Positions 9,553 to 18,694 of a stretch of 64,000 nucleotides of DNA are shown one piece after another. The position numbers were made by a program, and so were the translations under genes. The DNA is taken from NCBI RefSeq assembly GCF_003015185.1, contig NZ_CP027860.1, positions 2,418,001-2,482,000 of the forward strand, written 5' to 3'. Under the pieces are notes generated by a model that ran no database searches, was not told the origin of the DNA, and saw nothing but the letters and a program-made list of their open reading frames with translations. How positions within the stretch are numbered: position 1 is the stretch's first letter; each line of letters opens with the position of its first letter. Source of the DNA: Ahniella affigens. GTDB taxonomy: Bacteria > Pseudomonadota > Gammaproteobacteria > Xanthomonadales > Ahniellaceae.

Positions 9553-10005
9553 CTATTCAAGCTCAAACCCATGGTCGGACGCCCACGCTCGCAACGCTTC
9601 CTGCACCGCTGCGTTGTCAAACGCATACCAAGCATCAAGCAGCCCATGATCGCTCAGCAAGGCCTTGAACCGTTGATAGGCCCCGCGACGCTGGAAGATT
9701 TCCTCAACCCGTGACTCCAGCTTCGGCGCGTTCTGCTCAATGAAGCGATTCACCAGGTAGCGTCCTAGGTCCAGCTCCTTGCGATCCGGGACCGGCACAT
9801 ATTGATCGGGGTCATCCACATCACCCTCGATCGCCTCTTCTTCACCATCATCGAGGCCGATCAGTACGACTTTTCCAGAAGTTCGGGCGACATAGGCGGA
9901 CACCTCGGCAACGGCACTCCCGCTGACCGTATCCAGGGCCAGCTCCAAATCATCCGCAGAAACTTTGATTGGCGGCACAAATCGCTCCAAGCCAAGTGAC
10001 GACAA
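9553..10005 (-). CDS. UPF0158 family protein
   Basis: 150 residues. The sequence fits the UPF0158 family: an N-terminal half ending in an acidic stretch (GLDDGEEEAIEGDVDDP), the YVPVPDRKELDLGRYLVNRFIE segment, and a C-terminal helix pair with YQRFKALLSDHGLLDAWYAFDN. The function is not established. It follows the response regulator gene in the same direction after a 54-base gap and could be cotranscribed. Confidence 0.8.
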   Translation of the reverse strand: MSSLGLERFVPPIKVSADDLELALDTVSGSAVAEVSAYVARTSGKVVLIGLDDGEEEAIEGDVDDPDQYVPVPDRKELDLGRYLVNRFIEQNAPKLESRVEEIFQRRGAYQRFKALLSDHGLLDAWYAFDNAAVQEALRAWASDHGFELE

Positions 10006-10059
10006 ACGTGGTGCAACGCGCTGCTTGAATACGAGCCAAAAACGTCGCCAAAACCGAGG

Positions 10060-10665
10060 CTACAACCACCCCTTCTGCCGCGCGATCCGGTACGCCTCAA
10101 TCCGGTTGTCGACGCCGAGTTTGCCGATTGCTTCCGACAGGTAGTTGCGGACCGTGCCGTGCGACAGATTCAGCTGCGTGGCGATGTCGTTCGCCTGCAT
10201 GCCCTCGCCCGCCAGACGCAGGACTTGGCGCTCACGATCACTCAGCGGATCCGCTTCCGACCACGCGTCCAGTGCCAACTCCGCATCGACCGCCCGGCCG
10301 CCGCGGTGCACCTTTCGAATCGCATCGGCGAGCTTTTCGGCTGGAGAATCCTTCAGGAGATAACCACTCGCACCCGCCTCCAGCGCCCGGCGCAAATAAC
10401 CGGGCCGCGCAAACGTGGTCAGAATGACGATCTTGGTCGGCATGCCGGTGTCACGAACCTTGGCCGCGAGCTCAAGTCCGGTGAGCTTGGGCATTTCGAT
10501 GTCGGTCAGCAGCAAATCCGGGCGCAACCGACGTACCATTTCCCAGGCTTCCTCGCCATCGCCCGCAGAGCCCAGTACTTCCAGATCGGACTCTAGTTTC
10601 AGCAAGGCCGCCAACGCGCCGCGCACCATCGCTTGATCTTCAGCCAACAACACTCGGATCGGCAT
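10060..10665 (-). CDS. NarL/DesR-type response regulator
   Basis: 201 residues: a receiver domain (1-120) with phosphoacceptor Asp55 in LLLTDIEMPKLTG and Lys in GYLLKD, then a LuxR-type helix-turn-helix (about 140-195) with LSDRERQVLRLAGEGMQANDIATQLNLS-type sequence. It starts 2 bases after the stop of the histidine kinase gene and so forms one operon with it. The pair resembles DesK/DesR. The usual ABC-transporter or desaturase target genes are not adjacent. Confidence 0.92.
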   Translation of the reverse strand: MPIRVLLAEDQAMVRGALAALLKLESDLEVLGSAGDGEEAWEMVRRLRPDLLLTDIEMPKLTGLELAAKVRDTGMPTKIVILTTFARPGYLRRALEAGASGYLLKDSPAEKLADAIRKVHRGGRAVDAELALDAWSEADPLSDRERQVLRLAGEGMQANDIATQLNLSHGTVRNYLSEAIGKLGVDNRIEAYRIARQKGWL

Positions 10666-10667
10666 GC

Positions 10668-11837
10668 TTACCTCGACGACACCAGTTTTAAGGCCACACG
10701 CCGGCCTGCCGATTCATCGCCAGACCCGTCGATCGGCACATGCACCACCAGGCGCGTACCGCCGCCCAGGGGCGAATCCAACTCCAATGTACCGCCCACC
10801 GCACTCAGCCGCTCGCGCAAGCCGCGCAAGCCATTTCCAGATTCAGTGACGCCGCCGCGGCCGTCGTCCTCGATTTCCAGGCGCACGAGATCGCCCGCCT
10901 TTTTCATCAGCAAGCGACACCGCCGGGCGTTGGCGTGGCGGATCACGTTCGTGGCGGCCTCGCGCACGACAAAACCGAGGACGCCTTCGATGTCCTGATC
11001 CAGGACAACCGGCTCCGCCTCATATTCGAAATCGACGAGCGCCGCCGACAGCGCAACCTTGATGTTGGCAAGTTCGGCCAGCATTCCCGGTGCGCGCATG
11101 CCGCTGACCGCGCGCCGCACCTCCATCAGGGCTTTGCGGGAGATCCGCTCCACTTCGCGCATCTCGGTCGCTGCCGCAGCGGGATCCCGCTCCGCTAACC
11201 GACTGGCCAACTCGGACTTCAACGTAATCACGGACAGCGTGTGGCCAAGCAGGTCATGCAAGTCCCGACCAATACGCTCACGTTCGGCAACCCGGGCCAT
11301 GTTGGCGAGTTCCTCCTGCGACAGACGCAAAGCCTCGTTGCGGCGGGCGTTGTTGTACCAGATCTTGCAGCCGATCGCCGCCATCAATCCGGGGAACACG
11401 ATGCCAAAGCCCCACACAGTCGTCGGCATGCCAACCAATTGGTAGGTCAGCCAACTGACAGCGGACGTCGCGGCAATGAACGATGCCATGGCCGACCAGC
11501 TCATGTGCGCAACAAGCACCCAGGAGTAAATGAGAAACACCCCTGCCATCAGATTCGCCGGCATCAACGCCAACCCAATCATGTTGATCAGTGCCAGCAC
11601 GACGAGGCGTCGCGCCCCACGCTCCCAATAGAACCGAAAGTACAGAGGCAGAAACAATGCGACAGCGATGCCTGTGAACCACCAGTTGACCTGCGCATTG
11701 CCGCGTGGCATGACCAATGGCAAGAACAGCATCAACAGGTAATTCAACGAGAAGAACGGCATCGCACCCGGTTCGTTGACGGGGGGCAACAGGCGCTGCC
11801 GAATTTGCTTTTCAAGACTGTGCCAAGGGTGCGCCAT
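10668..11837 (-). CDS. DesK-like sensor histidine kinase
   Basis: 389 residues. Five or six transmembrane helices occupy about 30-160. A HisKA_3-type dimerisation domain follows, with His194 in GRDLHDLLGHT, and a HATPase domain (about 285-375) with VREAATNVIRHANARRC (N box) and DDGRGG (G1). There is no periplasmic sensor domain, so the signal is probably sensed in the membrane, as for DesK; this is inference. It is the first gene of the operon with the response regulator. Confidence 0.92.
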   Translation of the reverse strand: MAHPWHSLEKQIRQRLLPPVNEPGAMPFFSLNYLLMLFLPLVMPRGNAQVNWWFTGIAVALFLPLYFRFYWERGARRLVVLALINMIGLALMPANLMAGVFLIYSWVLVAHMSWSAMASFIAATSAVSWLTYQLVGMPTTVWGFGIVFPGLMAAIGCKIWYNNARRNEALRLSQEELANMARVAERERIGRDLHDLLGHTLSVITLKSELASRLAERDPAAAATEMREVERISRKALMEVRRAVSGMRAPGMLAELANIKVALSAALVDFEYEAEPVVLDQDIEGVLGFVVREAATNVIRHANARRCRLLMKKAGDLVRLEIEDDGRGGVTESGNGLRGLRERLSAVGGTLELDSPLGGGTRLVVHVPIDGSGDESAGRRVALKLVSSR

Positions 11838-12010
11838 AGACGTTCCTGCAGTGATTTGGTTTCAGGCAAGCCCGACGGCTGCTCCAAGGCACAGGATACC
11901 GGTCGCCAAAGGAGACACCAATCGCAGGCGCCAAGTCCGAAGGCTGACACCTGTCATTCCAAGTGTGCAGCGCCGTGAGGCGTTGCAAAGTCGCATGTTC
12001 CCGCTAAGGA

Positions 12011-12154
12011 GCCTCTGAACAAGTTCAGAGGCGATGCGGGCCATGGATGGCCCGCCCAGAATCAAACACGCAAGTGGTTGATTCTGGAGCACTGAGTCCG
12101 GACATGTGCCGGACTCAGTGCGGGTCTGAAAGTCCAGGATGGACTGATTCAGAC
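12011..12154 (+). repeat. Five-hairpin repeat, copy A
   Basis: Five consecutive inverted repeats: GCCTCTGAAC/GTTCAGAGGC (12011-12032, 10-bp stem); GCGGGCCAT/ATGGCCCGC (12036-12055); CCAGAATCAA/TTGATTCTGG (12056-12087, inner CAC-GCAA-GTG); CACTGAGTCCGG/CCGGACTCAGTG (12090-12120); and GTCTGAA-AGTCC/GGACT-TTCAGAC (12124-12154). No gene is visible in 11838-12460. The region separates the divergent desK-like operon and aminotransferase gene. Confidence 0.85.
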
Positions 12155-12164
12155 CAGCAAATAC

Positions 12165-12281
12165 TGGCCATGGATGGCCCGCCCAGAATCAAACACGCAA
12201 GTGGTTGATTCTGGAGCACTGAGTCCGGACATGTGCCGGACTCAGTGCGGGTCTGAAAGTCCAGGATGGACTTATTCAGAC
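12165..12281 (+). repeat. Five-hairpin repeat, copy B (lacks hairpin 1)
   Basis: This is a direct repeat of copy A at an offset of 127 bases, identical over about 105 bases (12041-12145 against 12168-12272). It keeps the second to fifth hairpins, the second one shortened. The last stem differs from A only in its bulge (TA instead of GA), so the paired part is unchanged. Confidence 0.85.
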
Positions 12282-12460
12282 AATCCCTAAGGCGACGTTC
12301 CCGCCTCAGGGTTTGCGGATCGCAGAGGTGCTGCAGCGAGCGTTTTCCAGGACACATCGGGCATGAGTTCAGGCTTGGGGGTTACGGCGAAAACGCCCGC
12401 CTGATAGCATGGCAGCTTACTTTTTACTGACTGACCGGGCTTGCCCGGGTGGGAGTTGCT

Positions 12461-13963
12461 ATGAATCTGCTGGAAAAACTGAATGCCATGCGCCAAGCAG
12501 GCGCGGCCGCGCTGACCAAAGGCCTGAGCGATGCGCTGATCACCCAGTTCGCTGCTGGTTACCCAGAGCTGGTCGACGCGATCAACGAGGCGTATGCCCA
12601 GTTCCAGGCCATTTCGGCGGAGATGCCGGACTTGGTCAAGCTGGATGAGCGCGAGCAGATCCGCCAGATTCAGGCGGGCTACATCAATTTCTATCAGGAA
12701 GATGCCGTCAACCCGTACGTTGCCATCGCTGGCCGCGGCCCCTGGGTCGTCACGCTGAAAGGCGCCGTCGTGCACGACTCTGGCGGCTACGGCATGCTGG
12801 GCTTCGGGCACGCTCCGAAGGCGGTCCTGGAAGCGATGTCGCGTCCGCACGTCATGGCGAACGTGATGACCCCGAGCCTATCGCAGCTCCGCTTCGACCG
12901 CGCGCTGCGCGCCGAGATCGGTCAGCGTCGCGGCGGATGCCCCTACAGCAAGTTCCTGTGCCTGAACTCGGGTTCGGAAGCGATGGGCCTCGCTGCCCGG
13001 ATTTCCGACGTCAACGCCAAACTGATGACCGACCTGGGCGGCCGTCATGCCGGCAAGCAGGTCAAGATTGTCGGACTCAAGGGCGCGTTCCACGGCCGTA
13101 CCGACCGTCCGGCCCAGGTCAGCGATTCCAGCCGCAAGACCTACCTGCAGCATTTGGCCACGTTCCGAGGCGCCGATAATCTGCTGACGGCGGTGCCCAA
13201 TGATGTCGACAGCCTGAAGGCCGTATTTGCCGAAGCCGAACGCAACAACTGGTTTATCGAAGCGGTGTTCATTGAGCCGGTGATGGGCGAAGGCAACCCA
13301 GGCGTCGCCACGACGCCCGCGTTCTACCAGGCCGCCCGCGAGCTGACCGAAGCCCATGGCAGCCTCCTGGTGATCGACGCCATTCAGGCTGGCCTCCGCA
13401 CCACCGGCTATCTGTCGATTGTCGATTCGCCGGGCTTCGAGCATTTGAGCGCTCCGGATATCGAGAGTTACTCGAAAGCCATCAATGCCGGCCAATATCC
13501 ATTGTCCGTGCTCGCGGTGTCCGAGAAGGCCGCTGGCCTGTATCGCAAGGGCATCTACGGCAACACGATGACGACCAACCCGCGCGCGATGGACGTCGCG
13601 GTGGCCGTGCTCGAATGTCTCACGCCAGACGTTCGCGCCAACATTGTCAAACGCGGCAAGGAATTCCTGGCCAAGCTTGAACAGCTCGCTAAAGAAGTGC
13701 CGGGCACGATTACCAAGGTGCAAGGCACGGGCCTCTTGTTCTCGGCCGAATTGGCCCCGGACTTCAAGTGCTACGGCGCCGGCAGCACCGAGGAATTCCT
13801 GCGCTACCACGGCTTTGGTGTGATCCACGGCGGCACTAACTCGCTGCGCTTCACCCCGCCGTTCACGATCACCGACGCCGAAGTGGACATGCTGATCGCG
13901 GGTGTGCGCATGGCGTTGCTGGAAGGCCCGCGCATGAAAGCAGAAGTGGCGCAAGCCGCCTGA
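12461..13963 (+). CDS. Class-III PLP aminotransferase
   Basis: 500 residues from ATG 12461 with GGGAG five bases upstream. The fold is class-III (ornithine/lysine type): LNSGSEAMGLAARI cofactor-phosphate loop, FHGRTDRPAQ segment, VIDAIQAGLRTTGYLS in the place of the usual DEVQxGxGRTG, and SYSKAINAGQYPL, where the Lys should bind pyridoxal phosphate. It is longer than acetylornithine aminotransferases (~400). The DAIQ rather than DEVQ motif places it in a divergent subgroup; I cannot name the amino donor. It stands alone and is followed by a strong terminator. Confidence 0.85.
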   Translation: MNLLEKLNAMRQAGAAALTKGLSDALITQFAAGYPELVDAINEAYAQFQAISAEMPDLVKLDEREQIRQIQAGYINFYQEDAVNPYVAIAGRGPWVVTLKGAVVHDSGGYGMLGFGHAPKAVLEAMSRPHVMANVMTPSLSQLRFDRALRAEIGQRRGGCPYSKFLCLNSGSEAMGLAARISDVNAKLMTDLGGRHAGKQVKIVGLKGAFHGRTDRPAQVSDSSRKTYLQHLATFRGADNLLTAVPNDVDSLKAVFAEAERNNWFIEAVFIEPVMGEGNPGVATTPAFYQAARELTEAHGSLLVIDAIQAGLRTTGYLSIVDSPGFEHLSAPDIESYSKAINAGQYPLSVLAVSEKAAGLYRKGIYGNTMTTNPRAMDVAVAVLECLTPDVRANIVKRGKEFLAKLEQLAKEVPGTITKVQGTGLLFSAELAPDFKCYGAGSTEEFLRYHGFGVIHGGTNSLRFTPPFTITDAEVDMLIAGVRMALLEGPRMKAEVAQAA

Positions 13964-13984
13964 TCGATCGTTGTGGCATTACCG

Positions 13985-14011
13985 AAAAAGGCCGGCATTG
14001 CCGGCCTTTTT
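13985..14011. terminator. Bidirectional rho-independent terminator
   Basis: A 12-bp perfect stem, AAAAAGGCCGGC with GCCGGCCTTTTT around an ATT loop. The A-run and T-run make it work for both the aminotransferase (forward) and the convergent putative porin gene (reverse). Confidence 0.92.
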
Positions 14012-14032
14012 CATGCTCAGTACGAGCGCGTG

Positions 14033-15145
14033 TTACCAGCGATACTCCAAATCGAGCAGCAACCGCTCAACGTTTTCCGGCTGGTCGTCTCGGCGCTCCT
14101 GCGAGAATGCAAGCCGCGTCGACAAGCGGTCACTGATGCCATAACCGACCCATGGCAGGCAACCTCGCGAAAAGCTGTGGAACCACCATTCGTCGTCACT
14201 GAATGCCGCGAGCACCGCATCGCGCTGAATGCGCTGGCAGGCCACACCAACCTCCACGCCATTCAACCCCCGGCGATCGCCAAGCACCGCGCTGACGCGA
14301 GCAGCATCGCGGAGATCCCCCTCATCGACGCCCGGCGCGGCCTCGACACCGGTATTGCGGGCGAGATCAAGATCGAATCGAAACGGCCAGTCGAACAGTT
14401 GCCCGCGGGCTCCGAGCTGCAGGTCGACAATCCGATAGTCGCTCCGGAAGACGTTGCCGCCCTGAATCCTTTGGTTCGTGCGGCCCAAACCCTGCACCGC
14501 CAGAACATCGATGTCCGACCAATCCAGATACGCCAGTTGGCCGTGCCACGACCAGTCCATGCCTTCGCGGAAATGCACACCGACTTGAACCGCAGCGAGC
14601 CGGGACTCATCACCGTAAAGGTGATCACCGGCGAAATAGCCTGCGCCGATCGACCATCGATTGAAATCACCAAACGCCTGGCTGTGCAACACGCTGACGC
14701 CGAGCGGACGCAAGTCCGGGTCGAACAACATGGGGCTCAATTCGATCGGCAACGCAGCCTTGCCGATCTGGACGCTGCTGCCTTCGGCAATATTCCAACG
14801 ACCATAAAACTCATCGAGATTCAGATCATCAATGCGCTCGTTGTCCAGATTGATCCGGTTCAGTTCGTTGCCGTCGGAGCCAACGGCGCCTTCAAATGTG
14901 ATGCCCCAATCGAACTGGTTGACCGTGCCCCGCCAACCGCTCCGCAACCGGAGTCGCGCGCGCTCGACGTCGTCCCGGCCAGCGAGATCGGTGACGTGGT
15001 CGTACCACAAGCGCGCGTCGCCCCACCAATCGGCACTCTGTATCGAATTGGCATCCGGGTCTTCCCCAGCAAGCGGATCTTGTGCGATTGCTGACCCCGC
15101 CAGCAGGCCAATCACCAATCCCCAAACCATGTGACGATTCTGCAT
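14033..15145 (-). CDS. Putative outer-membrane porin
   Basis: 370 residues with a signal peptide (cleavage after AIAQ near residue 22) and GGAGA before the ATG at 15145. The mature part is a run of amphipathic beta strands rich in Asp, Trp and Gly, and ends in LLLDLEYRW, an aromatic C-terminus typical of outer-membrane barrels. Segments such as LDEFYGRWNIAEGSSVQIGKAALPIELSPMLFDPDLRP recall the putative-porin/alginate-export type of barrel. It starts 16 bases after the stop of the sensor kinase gene and is the third gene of that operon. Confidence 0.75.
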   Translation of the reverse strand: MQNRHMVWGLVIGLLAGSAIAQDPLAGEDPDANSIQSADWWGDARLWYDHVTDLAGRDDVERARLRLRSGWRGTVNQFDWGITFEGAVGSDGNELNRINLDNERIDDLNLDEFYGRWNIAEGSSVQIGKAALPIELSPMLFDPDLRPLGVSVLHSQAFGDFNRWSIGAGYFAGDHLYGDESRLAAVQVGVHFREGMDWSWHGQLAYLDWSDIDVLAVQGLGRTNQRIQGGNVFRSDYRIVDLQLGARGQLFDWPFRFDLDLARNTGVEAAPGVDEGDLRDAARVSAVLGDRRGLNGVEVGVACQRIQRDAVLAAFSDDEWWFHSFSRGCLPWVGYGISDRLSTRLAFSQERRDDQPENVERLLLDLEYRW

Positions 15146-15161
15146 CGCAGGTCTCCTGTGT

Positions 15162-17873
15162 TTATGCCCGGATACGCGCCAGCGCCTGCCCCAGGTCGGC
15201 GACCGATTGATACCGATCGGCAGCCACTTTGGCGATGCACTTCAGGATCACCGCTTCCAGGTCATCGGGAATATCTGGCCAGTACTCGGATGGCAGGATC
15301 GGTGCCTGATGCATTTGCGCCATGTAGATCTCCATCGTGTTGGCCCCAGTGAACGGCAACTTCCCGCAGAACATTTCGCAAAGCAGCACACCCGTCGCGT
15401 AAATGTCGGCCCGGAAATCCACCTCATCACCCGCCAATTGCTCGGGCGCCGCATAGTTAGGCGTGCCCACAAACATGCCCTGCTGCGTCTGGCCGGGCTC
15501 GCTTCGGCGCGCCGGCCTTGCAATGCCAAAATCCATGAGCTTGGCGTTGCCACTTTGTTCCAGAATCAGATTCTCAGGCTTGATGTCTCGATGCAGCACA
15601 CCGACCTCATGCGCGGCAGCGAGCCCGGCGCAGAGTTGCCGCGCAATGCGCAATCCGGCCGAGAACGGCAAGCGGCCCGCCTCGCGGATCAGGTACCGCA
15701 AGGTCATGCCACGGACGTATTCCATCGAAATATACGGGCGCCCTTCGACTTCGCCAAAGTCGAACGTGCGGAGCACATTCGGGTGCGTGATCTTCCGCGC
15801 GAGCTTGATCTCGATCTTGAGGCGTTCGAGGCTTTCGGCATCCATGAGTCCGGCGCCGCGCAACATCTTCAATGCCACGACGTCGTCGAGCTCCAGGTCA
15901 CGTGCTTTGTAGACCACGCCCATGCCGCCCGAGCCAAGCTGGGACAAAATTTCGTAGCGACCGCCAAACACCACCCCCGACTGCAATTCATCACCGCGCC
16001 GGGTGACCTCTTGCGCTTTCGGGGTGACGACTGTTTCGGACGAGCCCGTACTCGTTACCAACGACGACTGAATGCGCGGGAGTTCGTCCAGCGCTTCAAC
16101 CGGCACGCTCAAGAACGGCCGCGCGCTGATCAAACCATTCTGGGCGCGCGCCTCGGCTTGTACGGCTTCTTTCAGCGCCTCGGCCATGGGTCTTGCCACC
16201 AGCACGCCACCCTCGGCGCTCTCTGACAGCAATCGGTCAAGCTGATACACGGTGCCGCCGCTGGACACGGGGGCAACGCCGCCCGAGACCGACAATTGTC
16301 CCTCCAGGACGTCGCCCTCGTGCAATGCAAAGGCTAACGTGGCTGACAACGAATCGGGAAGCGCGCTGTCACGCCGCAAGTAGCTGGCCGTCCGTAGTGC
16401 TCGCCGCAGCGGCTCGGTCCCGGCAAAACCAAGTACGGCGCGCGTGCCGGTTTGCGCGACCACCGTCGCATCGATCTTGCGCGCTACATCATCGATGGCG
16501 CCCACAAAATCGGCGAGATCCTGCGACCGCTGCTGCACTTGATCGCGGGCAAACGGGCGCGCGAGCGCACGACATTCGATGCCGAGCAGAATACGGGTGA
16601 CCAAGGTCGGCGGCCGGGTTCGGACGGCGGTGGCCAGACCGTGGCTCGGGGTGGCGCGCTCACTCTTTGGTTCGGGCAGGAACCTGGACAGGTTGCTGAC
16701 GTACCCCTCGATATCGCTCTTCTCGCGAAGATCCGACAGCAATCGGTCAAAGCTCTGCGACAGTCGCGCGAGTTCGTCATGACCCTCAACCGCCAACCGC
16801 GTCTGATAGTTGCCAGACGCCGCATCCTCAGCCACCTTGGCCATTTGCTGCACGGGCCGCAAAATGGCCTTCGCGAGCAGGAACGACAAGGGCAGCGCCA
16901 GCAGCAACGACACGATGCCCGCAGCAAGCACAAGATTCAGAATGCGCTGGAAACCAGAATAGGCGCGGTCGGCAGAGGTGAGCAATAGCGCCGAGCCCAA
17001 TTGCGGGCCGGCGTCCGGATCCACAGCGCGCAGCCGCCCGATCCATTTCCCCCCACCAAAACTGAGTTCCAGACGCTCAATGCCTTGTGCCATGTCAACG
17101 GCCTTGGCCGTTGGCGAGTCTGGACTCAGCACCTCAATGAGTTCTTTCACCTCATTCGCGTCCAGCGAACTCGACACGACCTTGATCGGCGTCCCCGGAA
17201 ACAGATACGCAATATCGGCGCCACTGACGTCGCCAATCTTGGTCGCGAATTCCTGGTCAACGTCCTGGGCGATCAGCAGGAATCCGAGCAGATCGTCATC
17301 GCGTTGGATCGGCGTGATCGCCGCTTGCAGCAGCATGTCGCCCTGGCGCCAGAATCCCGAAATCGACTGCACGCCGCTGATTGCCGGCTGGATGAACGGA
17401 TCGGCGCGGAGTGATTCCTGCACCGCCTCCTGCTCGTCGGTTCGGGCGAGCACATTGCCTTCGGCATCAAGGAACATACCGAGTGCGAAGTGGTATTGGC
17501 TTTGGCGCTCGCCCAACAGATCGGCCAGCGACACGGCGCCGGTCGCGAGCGGGTCGAGCACGTCCTCCTCGGATTCAAACAAGCCGGCATCGGTGACCGT
17601 ATCGGTGGAACTCGCAAAATACTGCACGACAGACGGGTCTTCGGCAATGAACGTCACCAGCGTTTGGGTTTGTTCGAGTTGTGCCTGCTTCTGCGCGTCT
17701 TGAACGCCAACCGAGGTGGTCAGCGACTGTTCGACATTCGCGTCGGCGATCTTCCGACCCTGGGTATACGTCACCAGTACCGCGACGGTGATTGCGACCG
17801 TGATCAACCCAGCGCATACCAGAAAAATGCTGGCTGCCAGAGGCAGTCGGAATCTGCGCTTAGTAATTGCCAT
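15162..17873 (-). CDS. Transmembrane sensor Ser/Thr kinase with HAMP
   Basis: 903 residues from ATG 17873 (AAAGGA upstream), overlapping the end of the cupredoxin gene by 14 bases. Order: TM1 ~10-34; periplasmic double-CACHE-like sensor ~40-305; TM2 ~311-334; HAMP ~335-387; a domain at ~424-575 resembling a class-III nucleotide cyclase without its metal-binding aspartates (SATLAFALHEGDVLEGQLS, GTVYQLDRLLSES); and a complete Hanks kinase 640-900 (GSGGMG 647-652, Lys669, HRDIKPEN 761-768, DFG 781-783). It probably phosphorylates Ser/Thr in response to a periplasmic signal. The cyclase-like reading is inference. Confidence 0.88.
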   Translation of the reverse strand: MAITKRRFRLPLAASIFLVCAGLITVAITVAVLVTYTQGRKIADANVEQSLTTSVGVQDAQKQAQLEQTQTLVTFIAEDPSVVQYFASSTDTVTDAGLFESEEDVLDPLATGAVSLADLLGERQSQYHFALGMFLDAEGNVLARTDEQEAVQESLRADPFIQPAISGVQSISGFWRQGDMLLQAAITPIQRDDDLLGFLLIAQDVDQEFATKIGDVSGADIAYLFPGTPIKVVSSSLDANEVKELIEVLSPDSPTAKAVDMAQGIERLELSFGGGKWIGRLRAVDPDAGPQLGSALLLTSADRAYSGFQRILNLVLAAGIVSLLLALPLSFLLAKAILRPVQQMAKVAEDAASGNYQTRLAVEGHDELARLSQSFDRLLSDLREKSDIEGYVSNLSRFLPEPKSERATPSHGLATAVRTRPPTLVTRILLGIECRALARPFARDQVQQRSQDLADFVGAIDDVARKIDATVVAQTGTRAVLGFAGTEPLRRALRTASYLRRDSALPDSLSATLAFALHEGDVLEGQLSVSGGVAPVSSGGTVYQLDRLLSESAEGGVLVARPMAEALKEAVQAEARAQNGLISARPFLSVPVEALDELPRIQSSLVTSTGSSETVVTPKAQEVTRRGDELQSGVVFGGRYEILSQLGSGGMGVVYKARDLELDDVVALKMLRGAGLMDAESLERLKIEIKLARKITHPNVLRTFDFGEVEGRPYISMEYVRGMTLRYLIREAGRLPFSAGLRIARQLCAGLAAAHEVGVLHRDIKPENLILEQSGNAKLMDFGIARPARRSEPGQTQQGMFVGTPNYAAPEQLAGDEVDFRADIYATGVLLCEMFCGKLPFTGANTMEIYMAQMHQAPILPSEYWPDIPDDLEAVILKCIAKVAADRYQSVADLGQALARIRA

Positions 17874-18612
17874 TCGGGGTCCTTTGGTACGGCTTGCCAA
17901 ATTTATTCGCGTGCGGCGGAACCTTGCGCTTGCTCAAGTCGAGTTGCAGCTTTAATTCGCCGGTTTCGCCCACCACGACTTTCTGTCGAAGCGGTGGGGC
18001 CCGATCATGAAACACGATCAACTCGCCTTCTCCCAATGGCAGGCCGCTCAGTTCGAAGCGGCCCTTGGCATCCGCCCGACCATGGAACGGGGTATCCAGC
18101 ACGAGCACGAAACCGTACATGGAATGGTGCACATTGCAATAGACCCGGACGAGCCCAATCCGATCAAATACGTGGCTTTTGCCATCGCCTTTGCCGTACT
18201 GGCCGACGTCGAATGCATTCTCGGTCGATGTCGAAAACACGTTGTGGAGAATCGGGTCCTCATTCGGGAAGCGCACCGTCGTGCCCTGAGGCACAGCCAG
18301 GATCCGGGGCACAAACTGTTTGCGCCGGGTCGTCATGATCGCCGGTTCTGCCTCGGCGGTCACGGCCACCGGCGTCTTTGGCCGGTAATAGATGACCGCG
18401 TCCATCCCTTCGGTCGCACGCAACGCTTGACCGTTGGCGCTCACACTCAGCACGCCCTTCAGCACGCCCGTGCTGGCGGTCGCGCTCGCGGTCGCGCTGG
18501 ACGGTGGCGCCGGCTTGGCGGCCGGCGTGCCGGCTGACGGTGCTGGCGTTACCGCCGCGGCCACGCCGGCGATTCCGACCAACCCGAGCAGGATGGCTAC
18601 TTGCCCTTTCAT
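17860..18612 (-). CDS. Periplasmic cupredoxin-like protein
   Basis: 250 residues from ATG 18612, behind GGGGTGA. The signal peptide runs to about residue 20, followed by an Ala/Pro/Thr-rich linker (21-48). The central domain is plastocyanin-like: His123 in HNVFST, and C159, H162/H163 and M165 in YCNVHHSMYGFVLVLDT form a likely type-1 copper site. The C-terminal part resembles a carboxypeptidase regulatory-like (transthyretin-type) beta domain. Such proteins are often called methylamine-utilisation-like. It is the first gene of an operon with the sensor kinase and the porin. Confidence 0.82.
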   Translation of the reverse strand: MKGQVAILLGLVGIAGVAAAVTPAPSAGTPAAKPAPPSSATASATASTGVLKGVLSVSANGQALRATEGMDAVIYYRPKTPVAVTAEAEPAIMTTRRKQFVPRILAVPQGTTVRFPNEDPILHNVFSTSTENAFDVGQYGKGDGKSHVFDRIGLVRVYCNVHHSMYGFVLVLDTPFHGRADAKGRFELSGLPLGEGELIVFHDRAPPLRQKVVVGETGELKLQLDLSKRKVPPHANKFGKPYQRTPNGNY

Positions 18613-18694
18613 TTGTATCACCCCGGAGTTCTGGTTCTGGCATGATCTTAACGCACTCAACTGCCGCCACCACTGACTTTCGCCAGAGCCCAGC

